Of a DNA stretch of 64,000 bases, positions 55,909 to 64,000 are shown piece by piece. Under the pieces are notes generated by a model that saw nothing but the letters and a program-made list of their open reading frames with translations, was not told where the DNA came from and did no database searches. Numbering within the stretch: position 1 is the stretch's first letter; each line of letters opens with the position of its first letter. The translations under genes and the position numbers were made by a program. Origin of the DNA: Nemertoderma westbladi (Eukaryota > Xenacoelomorpha > Nemertodermatida > Nemertodermatidae); the NCBI GenBank assembly GCA_032718475.1, contig JAUCBJ010001966.1, positions 1-64,000 on the forward strand. Reading direction: 5' to 3'.

Positions 55909-55987
55909 TGTGGGGCGAGCCACGAAGTTGGCGGAGCCTTAGCGAATTGACACTGTTAGGGGGTGGGTCAATTTATGCAAATAGTTG

Positions 55988-56019
<32 letters not shown>

Positions 56020-57177
56020 GTCGTCGTTGTCGTCGTCGTTACGATTTTGACATGCTAATAACTTTGTCGGATTTAAAGCTGCCAAGTTGAAAATTTGTAG
56101 GTATCAATATGAGCAAAAGTTGAGATTTTTGAGAACTTTCAGACACCATCAGTGCAATGGTCTCCCGCTAGAGGGCCACATGTCTAAACATTAAATGCCC
56201 TCCCATTTCTTTGCTTTTAATCCGTTTAAGCTGAAACTTGGCAGATATGTATTAGACCATTAGCTGTGACTTTCAAAGGAGGCGAATCCATCTGCAGTTC
56301 TCCAGTCTGCCGCTAGAGGGCCAAAGGTGTGAAAGTGAAATCGTTGTCGTCGTTACGATTTTGACATGCTAATAACTTTGTCGGATTTAAAGCTGCCAAG
56401 TTGAAAATTTGTAGGTATCAATATGAGCAAAAGTTGAGATTTTTGAGAGACTTTCAGACACCATCAGTGCAATGGTCTCCCGCTAGAGGGCCACATGTCT
56501 AAACATTAAATGCCCTCCCATTTCTTTGCTTTTAATCCGTTTAAGCTGAAACTTGGCAGATATGTATTAGACCATTAGCTGTGACTTTCAAAGGAGGCGA
56601 ATCCATCTGCAGTTCTCCAGTCTGCCGCTAGAGGGGCAAAGGTCTGAAAGTGAAATCGTTGTTGTTGTTACGATTTTGACATGCTAATAACTTTGTCGGA
56701 TTTAAAGCTGCCAAGTAGAAAATTTGTAGGTATCAATATGAGCTAAAGTTGAGACGTTTGAGAGACTTTCAGACACCATCAGAGCAATAGTCTCCTGCTA
56801 GAGGGCCACATGTCTAAACGTTAAATGTCCTCCCATTTCTTTGCTTTTAATCCATTTATGCTGAAATTTGGCAGATATGTACTAGACCATTAGCTGTGAC
56901 TTTGAAAGAAGGAATTGAATTGAATTGAATTGAAGGCTAATCCGTGTGCAGTTCTTCAGTCTGCCGCTAGAGGGCGAAATGTTTGAAAGTGAAATCTTTC
57001 TCCCATCTCGTTATTTATGATCCGTTCAAGCTGAAACGTAGCAGATATGTAGTAGAAGTCGGCCTGAGTCTTTGGTGGGCAGTAAACGGTCTGGAGTCCT
57101 CCAGTCTGCCGCTAGAGGGCGAAATGTATAACTAAGTATAATTAAGTCACGTGCTGCGCGAAGGCCCCACTTCGTGT
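55909..57177. repeat. Dispersed CTCF-motif-rich repeat, copy B
   Basis: About 1.27 kb with the same ends and order as copy A (23898-24855) but one more 310-bp unit. Seven matches or near matches to CCGCTAGAGGGC lie at about 56165, 56310, 56480, 56625, 56794, 56964 and 57109. The GTC microsatellite at 55985-56040 is longer in units and interrupted by GTT. Confidence 0.85.
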
Positions 57178-57501
57178 ATATATGTTGCCATGAGCAAACG
57201 AATGCCTCGGGGGATGGAAGGCAGGTCTCCAGGTGTATTAAATCATGGCAGGTCTGTTGGTGGACGCCTACGGCGGATTTCAACATAGAGTAATAATGGT
57301 TACTGACTGGGTTTAAATTGGAACCGAGCCATGACTGAGCCATGGGAGACCCCAGATAAACATAGGATGGACAGTTTCAGACCTTCATGATGCTGTTTGG
57401 GGGTTTCGAAAATTAGACCCTCCCTTGCCATTTATGACAAGGAACTTAGTCTTCTTAATATTGATTTTCATGTTAAAATCTTGACAATATTGTAGAAGAA
57501 A

Positions 57502-58722
57502 TTAAAATTTTGCAATGGTGGAGCTCCGAGATGTCACTAAGATTGCTGAGTAGTCCATAAGAAGTACGGCATGGAGGCATTTTGGAAAACCATCACTGAC
57601 ACTATGTTTCAGGCATTGTAGGAGTGGATTTTTGTAAATAATGAATAAGAAACAATTACCATGTGCTCCTTGGAGCACGCCCTTAAGAGAAGTAATGATG
57701 GATGAGCCTAAGAAACTTATGGTGAAACTATACAAAGATTGCAATGCGCGAAGCATGACACCTCCACAACCCAAAGACTTGAGTTGAGTAAACAACTTAT
57801 ATATACCTAGATACAGAATCGTAGGCAGTAGCGAAATCAATGAAAATAATGCACAGTTTGCATTTATTACTAAGGGCATAATCTATTAATAATCTCAAGA
57901 TAAGGATATGTTCCTTGCAGTTTCTACCAGGTTGGGCCCCGCCTGTTCAATGTCAGGGGATATCCACCTTGACAACCGTTGGAATAGAATGTAATCATTG
58001 AGTTTGGCAAGGGCGTTGATAATAGAAATGCCGCGGTAGTTAGAACACAAAGTACGAGACCCACGCTTAAAAACAGACACAAGTTTGCTGCAGCCCCATG
58101 TTGGTGGAAAGAATACTCCCGAAAAAACAGCATTAAATAACGAAACGAGATAAACCAACCACTCAATAGGAGGCAATTTGAGAATACCTGGAGAGATACC
58201 GTCTGGGCCAGGAGCTTTGTTTCCTTTCAAATTACTGATACCCTTATGAACCTCCTCAATGGAGTCAAGTAATGGAATATATTGGGAGTCTGAGGTTGGG
58301 ACCAGGATGGGGTCAACAAACACATCGGCATCTAAAGGGTCACCGAGGAGAGATTGAAAATGGTGGGCGAACTGGGACTCACTAGGAGAAGCAAGATTAC
58401 TGGATGGAGAATTATTATCAAAACCACCCATCCAGTTTATCCGCCACCATAAGAAACTGGTATCGTTAGTACTAATTAGGTCATTCCACAACTGATGGTC
58501 AGGTACATTTGTGGGGCAAATATTAAGGTTAGGTTCAAAGTTCCTTTTATGACGTGATGACAAAGCAACTGAGTATATGATATTGGTAAAACGATGCATT
58601 ATATCTAAGTTAACTGGGTATATACCAGCAGAACTGAAAGTACTTTGATGAAGATTACTTACAAATAATTCAGCGTTAATATGGGATAATTTAATAGGCT
58701 TAGCACACAAAGTCGCTGTCAT
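57502..58722 (-). pseudogene. LINE reverse transcriptase, decayed
   Basis: The first frame (58722-57895) has the fingers motif NLKGNKAPGPDGISPGIL, FPPTWGCSKLV...FKRGS and NYRGISIINALAKL. The second (57879-57502) has the palm remnant (SLGCGG, VLQGAHG, then LLMDYSAILV where the catalytic ADD should be, so that motif is lost). Confidence 0.75.
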
Positions 58723-59504
58723 GTTGTGTTAGATGAACATAGCTACCCAAATCCATTGAGCGCTTGTGTAAGGACAGTGGTGTTGGCACCGCACTGGCAG
58801 CTAGTCTGATAAAAATTGCGTGGTGCTCAGAAGGGAGAGAGGTGGAAATTGGGCCACACTCCAAAACACGATCAATTGCACCATGACTAACTAGAGCACG
58901 ATCTATTTCCGATATCAGCACATTATTCCTACAGTACGTTAGACCACCACCAAACACTTTGGCTCCCAAACTGCCATAAATCAAGTTCAGCAAGTCACAA
59001 TCTTGTAGCAACTGTAATAAACGTAGACCATTAGAGTTGGTGCCTAGATCATCGGGAACTGAGCAATTAATATTTATGTTACAAAAGGGTGGGTTAATAG
59101 TTAATTTATTGCCTATTCTAGAATTTAGCTCCCAAAATAACAAACCAATGATGGGAGGGGGAATCGAAAATATGAGTTTGAATATCAGCCCATATAACCA
59201 GGTCGTAATACCTTGAGTCAGATGGTGGTATAAATACACATGCAAAATCATAATTGTAATTAGCAATAGTAAACCAAATACTGTCATAATTGGTATATCT
59301 AACAGACTGAACAGTTAAGGCATTATGTACAAATACAGCAACACCCCCTCGATGGGCTTGTTTCGAACGATGGTGGTAAGGGGGATGAAACCCCAGTACA
59401 GCAAAATTATAGGCAGTTTTTAACTCTTGTAGGCACACCACGTCAAATTGTAAAATAATTTGAGAACCTGGGGAGTTAAATATTTCTCGCTGATACCGCC
59501 ACAA
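58700..59504 (-). pseudogene. LINE endonuclease, decayed
   Basis: The first frame (59504-59118) reads VVCLQELKTA, GGVAVFVHNAL and ACVFIPPS; the second (59287-58700) reads the distal APE-type half (LTYCRNNVLISEIDRALVSH and SEHHAIFI). A frame change near 59120 separates them, and catalytic GDFN is not intact. Confidence 0.75.
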
Positions 59505-59768
59505 TTCCAGGAAAGTACTTTTAATTCATTACCAGTTATTCAATTCAATTTCTGTTTATTGCTACAACATGCTCAAATGGAGCCATTATTGTTAGATTTT
59601 ACAAGTAAACAAACTGAAGAAAATACTAAAGAATGTAAGACCGGTAAACCAGTGTCAGCAGTACGGTAAAGATATGCACGTATTGTAATTTATAAAGTAA
59701 TGTACATAGAACATGAACACATAAATATAAAACAACTGAAAAAGTTACAATTGGATAACTGTGGTACA

Positions 59769-60829
59769 CTAAAAAACTGGGGCAAAACGGTCTATAACAA
59801 TATCATTACGATAGACAACTCTTTGTTTACAATCAATCCAAATGTATGCACCAGCATTCTCTGGTTTCTTCCCCTCGACTTTAACGACGTATGTCCACCT
59901 GCCAAGCTCCTTGTTTATGGTGGGGTGGACGTCAGCTTTTAAGTAGACCTTATTAAAGGGTTCGCGAGAGGCTTTCAGGTTTTTCGTCAACCCGAGAAAC
60001 TCCTTATGCGGGGGGGGGGGGGGGGGGTGGCAGAAGGTCCCAGGGAGATGAGAATAGGCCGTGGGTGGATGTGGCGGGTAGGGTTCGCGGCACCCAAACG
60101 TTTAGCACTGAATTCAGTAATAGAAAAACTCATCCCCATTTCCTTGAAATTGAGTTTGCACTTTTCGGTATCGTCTCTCTCACCACTGAAATCCTCCTCT
60201 ATGACACCTTGACATATTAAATTCATTGCACGCATGCCGTGGTCGACAGCTTCCGTATAGCCAATGGAGTTGTTCACAGCCAGATGAAGATCAGCATTCT
60301 CCGATTCAAGAGTTTCCACACGCCTCTCTAAAACTTGTATTCGTGAGTCGACTACATCTAGAATTATCGAACGAAGGTCGCCCACGGTTAATGCCGTTAG
60401 CGGAGTGGTACGAGTAATATTAAGGGCCTGAGATTGCGAGGATTGCATTGGGATGGGCTGCTGGGAGAGGTGAGGAACAGGTGGCGGTGGGTGAGGCTGC
60501 TGCCTATCTGGATATTGCAGAGATTGCCCACCTGAAAAATACGAGGTAGCTGTTGTTGAAGTACCCTGGTTGAAAGTACAGGCAGTGCAAAAACCAGGTG
60601 GGGTGACAGGAGTTCCAATTGGTGCTGGTATCTGGGGTCCAAGGTTTAGGGTACCGGTAGATACAACTTGCTGGGGCTGGGTTAAATTGGGAAAATGATC
60701 GAGGTGGGGACTGGATCCGTGGCGAACTGGTTGGCTACTTGATCCCGCTCCACAGCAGTGATTACAAAGACCACCAGCTCTTAAATGCTGCTGGAACGAC
60801 GCTTTGCATACCTTGCAGAAACCCATCAC
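59769..60829 (-). pseudogene. LINE ORF1 with Cys finger and coiled coil, frame broken at a G-run
   Basis: ATG at 60829. N-terminal Cys pairs (FCKVCKASF...GLCNHCC), a Pro/Gln-rich middle, a coiled coil (RIQVLERRVETLESENADL near residue 165), then an RNA-binding-like region. The frame changes at the G-run 60011-60026 and continues in 59990-59769 (VYLKADVHPTINKELGR). The G-run may be a slippage or assembly artefact. Confidence 0.65.
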
Positions 60830-61799
60830 ATTCTACCCCTACAGTCTACTGCTTTAGGCCAGTGCAGTAGCGCAGTACAGCAGTAGGACTACTTCATATT
60901 CAATATTCATGCAACAAAATACAAACCATTGTACAACTGTACTGAACTTACTGCTACATCGCCATTCAACAGTCGGTGCATTTTACAAACTAAACTAAAA
61001 CACCTTTAATATCCTCGATAAACTAAAGAATGCACACATTAAACCTATTTTAGTTATGTTTAAATTTCAGACATTAGCGCATCGTGCTGAGAAGAGATAT
61101 TCCTTTGAAGAGCTAGCTATTCAGCTGGTGGGGTAATACATTACAAACTAACAGTTGATGTTTGCTCACTGTCTGGGATAGAGTGAGAGAGTAATAAACT
61201 TATTATTGGCAAGTAATATGCAGGTTCTGCTGTTTGCAACTTCTCTGCAGTTTGGCACACATGAGGACCAGCAGCTAGTGTTTCTATCATTGAGTTCATG
61301 GTAATTTTCGTGTTTTGGGGGTATTTTTGGAAATAAAAAAGACACTTTAATAATTTTTATCGAAACTTTTTTTCCACATCCTGGGGTTGAGCTGCGTCGA
61401 TTGATATAACTTTCATTGACGGACGAGCTATAGCTTCGGAGGAGTTTATATGATTACATACATAGTGAATACGTTTACAGTAAGAAGTCCTCCCGGTCAT
61501 GTTAATTATATTATAATTGTTATCTGTTCAACTAAAATAGTGATTGGGAGATCGAATTGACCTCAGCTTCGCCGACTTTTCATAGAACTGCTCAGTCAGG
61601 GTACTGGTTTGAGGGACAGGTTCGTTTAAAGCCAGCTTGCTCGCTTTCTAGTAAGCTTGCTAATCGTGTAATCAATTAAATATTTAATAATTTATACATT
61701 ATTATACATCCTTATTTGTACACTACAGTCTCTGCAAACTTCATAATAAATTGTATTGTATAATTCCATAATAATAATTTACCAAATTTACTTCTATAG

Positions 61800-62053
61800 A
61801 TAACTTCGCTCTTGGACAACCTACTGGTCAAAGCACTGAGTATGTTGGTGCTGATTCCAACAACGCAGTGGATGGCAATGGGGATGGAGGGTATGGTCAG
61901 GGTAGTTGTATGCACACCTGTTTGTGGCCAAACGAATGCAGCGATACAATTCATTGGTGGTGGGTTGATTTAGGTGGAGACTTAGCTGTTGGAGAAGTCA
62001 AAATCTATAATCGTGTTGACGTCTGCTGTACCGACAAGATAATTGGAACTAGG
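61800..62053 (+). CDS. Mosaic gene, F-type lectin exon 1
   Basis: Acceptor TTACTTCTATAG before 61800; donor after 62053 (AGG|GTAATT). Entry phase 1 (fits EGF), exit phase 0. It encodes FALGQPTGQSTEY, then AVDGNGDG, SCMHT and WWWVDLGGDLAVGEVKIYNR followed by VDVCCTD: the fucolectin/F-type lectin (FTP) pattern with the HT, R-D and double-Cys features of the fucose site. Confidence 0.88.
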
Positions 62054-62361
62054 GTAATTGTAGAAATTTATTTAATTTACTTAAATTTACAAATCAGTGA
62101 ATTCGATAAAGATATCTACAAGAATTGGTAATCTTTATTTGTTTTTTTGACATACATAATTCATTTTATTTCACAGATTACCCGTGTCGATGCCGGTATT
62201 ATATTAAATATAATTAGGTTAAATAAGCACGAATAAAACGGTTGTGGTAGTGCAACGATATAAAATATAGGTTATGTGTCACGTCTAGTTGTGAGCCTTA
62301 CCCAAGCTCCCACTTATTCTAAATAATCAAATAATAATAATTATATTCATATTTACAAAAG

Positions 62362-62516
62362 GTGTACGCGACCAACAGCAATGACATAACATTCCTGAAC
62401 GGTATTGGCTCCAGTGCAGAAGTACCATGTGGTACAATCACCCAAGGAACACCGCAACTTACTGTGATCAATTGTGTTGGGAAAGTTGGTCGGTACATCG
62501 TTCTCTTCAATGATAA
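62362..62516 (+). CDS. Mosaic gene, F-type lectin exon 2
   Basis: Acceptor ATTTACAAAAG before 62362; probable donor GATAA|GTTTAT after 62516. Entry phase 0, exit phase 2. It reads VYATNSNDITFL, VPCGTI and INCVGKVGRYIVLFND, matching the second part of the F-type lectin fold (conserved C...GRYI/V). Confidence 0.78.
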
Positions 62517-62969
62517 GTTTATTTATTAGTTTAGTTTATCGCGCAATGCGCGCAGCGCCAGACTATCTGGCATTTATTTGATCAACAATAAATTCGTAAT
62601 AAAATAATAAAATTCGTAAACCGCATTACAGGGAATTGAAATGTCTAAATATTACATATTTATAAACACAACCCGGTCACGAAATTTCAGTTATGTAATA
62701 TAAGTCAATTACTAAAAATAACACATTCACACGTAGTTCTAGATTATGAATTAAAATATATTTCATACATTAATTATTTAATTAAAATAAAGGATACGTA
62801 GATCCACAATAGTGAAGTACAAGGTATGCTGCTGACTCGTTTCGTGCATTAACAAATTTAAGTTAAGATTAAAATGGCCACGATTGCATCGAATATAGCC
62901 TATATAACCCGCTACATGTAATAGGATGTGGATTCAAAAATTCCAAATAAAGATATTTACGGTAGTCAG

Positions 62970-63052
62970 TTATGACTCATCAGCAAGCTGCTATAGTCAA
63001 AACTATAATGACGAAACTTTACATGTCTGCGAAGTCATGGTTTACGTCAAAG
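62970..63052 (+). CDS. Mosaic gene, F-type lectin exon 3
   Basis: Acceptor GGTAGTCAG before 62970; donor CAAAG|GTGGGT after 63052. Entry phase 2, exit phase 1. It reads YDSSASCYSQ and ETLHVCEVMVY, the LxxCEVxVY ending of the F-type lectin domain. The lectin domain is thus a phase 1-1 module. More exons are expected beyond the window. Confidence 0.72.
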
Positions 63053-63184
63053 GTGGGTTGAATAGATAATCTAAAGTAGAGTAACTCAAAACAGATTCAT
63101 TTGTTACAAAAGTGTAGTCTAGTCTATATATCTGCTGGTTCATGAATATTGGAGTTAATAATTGGAAATAAAGTTATGGGATAA

Positions 63185-63232
63185 ATGCTAGCTAAATGCT
63201 AGCTAAATGCTAGCTAAATGCTAGCTTTTTGT
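63185..63232. repeat. Short tandem repeat
   Basis: Four copies of AAATGCTAGCT. Confidence 0.85.
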
Positions 63233-63389
63233 GTTGTATTAATATTTACCACCGGTACATAATATTAATGTGCACCTACTCTACGTGTTATATACTTACC
63301 ACCACAATTTATACATATTATTAATATTCATGCTTAGCATTATTGTATTTCACTGTTACCTTCTTTTCAATGTATTAATATTTACCAGC

Positions 63390-63500
63390 GTGCACCTACT
63401 GTACCTCACACCTACTGCACCTCACACCTACTGTACCTCACACCTACTGCACCTCACACCTACTGTACCTCACACCTACTTTACATTTACCACCTCACAC
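63390..63500. repeat. 14/28-bp tandem repeat
   Basis: About seven copies of CACCTACTGTACCTCA with alternation of GTA and GCA, giving a 28-bp period. Confidence 0.85.
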
Positions 63501-63654
63501 CTACTTTACCATATTTATCGCCGATTAATATTTATCCTTACATAATCAACCACAACATAAAAATTAGAATTGGCGTGAAATTTAAAACATTCAGTTATAT
63601 GTTCTTTTCAGTTCCGTTAACGGTTATAATGTACATTGTATATATTATATATTA

Positions 63655-63738
63655 TAGCTCAGTATACACACCCGGCTGATGATATCCGGAAGTTTGAAAC
63701 CTAGGTACCGGGTTCGAGCCCCAATAGGGTCGGTTGAT
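63655..63738 (+). repeat. tRNA-like SINE or decayed tRNA-derived sequence
   Basis: It has TATAGCTCAGTATAC (A-box-like) and GGGTTCGAGCCCC (perfect B box) about 45 bases apart. The rest does not fold into a cloverleaf, so it is probably a SINE head. It lies in an intron of the mosaic gene. Confidence 0.55.
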
Positions 63739-64000
63739 ATTTTTCGCTATGGAGAACATTATCATATTTTCCTATTTACATTATAATCATTATATATATA
63801 CAACTTGCTTGCTAATGAGGATGGGTAAATTGGATATAAAGCAGTAGGATATTGCCAGTGGTTAATTTCCCATTATAATATAAATAATTAGATAACTATT
63901 AGGGTCGCCATTCTGGCTGACCACAAAGCAAAAACTTACTATAATTACTATAATTGTAAACGATTTCACCCTACTGGGCAACATGAGACCAACGTTTTAT

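Larger units (their letters stand above)
57490..60890 (-). mobile_element. Minus-strand LINE (I/Jockey-like), decayed, 3'-truncated
   Basis: On the minus strand: ORF1 (60829-59769, frame broken), endonuclease (59504-58700) and reverse transcriptase (58722-57502), each with several frame changes. The 3' side ends at copy B of the CTCF-motif repeat. It is located in the intron between the EGF and F-lectin exons. Confidence 0.75.

Noticed and set aside
57026-57343. A 105-codon minus-strand frame
   Set aside because: It straddles the end of the CTCF-motif repeat and unrelated DNA, and has no domain.
63655-63738. Functional tRNA gene
   Set aside because: The A and B boxes are present but no acceptor or anticodon stem can be formed; better as a SINE head.

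Overview
This is a window of animal (metazoan) nuclear DNA, most likely from an invertebrate. It is AT-rich and repeat-dense, with spliced exons that have GT/AG borders, tRNA-derived SINEs, several non-LTR and LTR retrotransposons and cut-and-paste transposons. The species cannot be named from the sequence. The domain set of the one clear host gene (beta/gamma-crystallin, fibronectin type II, calcium-binding EGF, F-type lectin) fits a marine invertebrate, but that is an inference.

Region 1-24.9 kb is a stack of nested insertions. A broken, intronless plus-strand gene of unknown function (1999-2969, resuming at 22147-23205) is split by a transposon-like element with 78-bp terminal inverted repeats (2970-22142, 4-bp GTAC duplication). 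That element is split by a BEL/Pao-type LTR retrotransposon (4584-20776; 1201-bp LTRs, ATAAT duplication). The BEL element is split by a young, GC-rich, apparently intact Gypsy-type element (11877-16928, CCATC duplication). The BEL element has lost the reverse transcriptase and integrase but keeps one long open frame, and it carries an extra 3' reading frame with a zinc-knuckle-like cluster.

Region 23.9-31 kb holds one copy of a dispersed repeat rich in CTCF-like motifs. It also holds two candidate minus-strand exons (coiled coil, then a repeat-bearing piggyBac-like zinc finger). The probable intron between them is filled by a 2-kb, 78-bp satellite in which every unit carries two CArg-type (CC(A/T)6GG) boxes.

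Region 31-64 kb is dominated by one plus-strand, multi-exon mosaic gene: signal peptide, beta/gamma-crystallin repeats, FN2 domain, two small Cys-containing exons, cbEGF and an F-type lectin domain. Apart from the first junction, which needs a weak donor, the intron phases I worked out are compatible from exon to exon, and the shuffled modules are phase 1-1. The gene runs off the right edge. Its second intron (33.5-48.8 kb) holds a CR1/L2-like LINE, interrupted by a MULE-like FLYWCH element that is itself interrupted by a Merlin-like transposon. The intron after the FN2 exon is a minisatellite made of the last bases of that exon plus its splice donor. Other introns hold LINE and SINE fragments, a GATC-rich tandem repeat, and a large minus-strand LINE with a second copy of the CTCF-motif repeat at its truncated 3' end.
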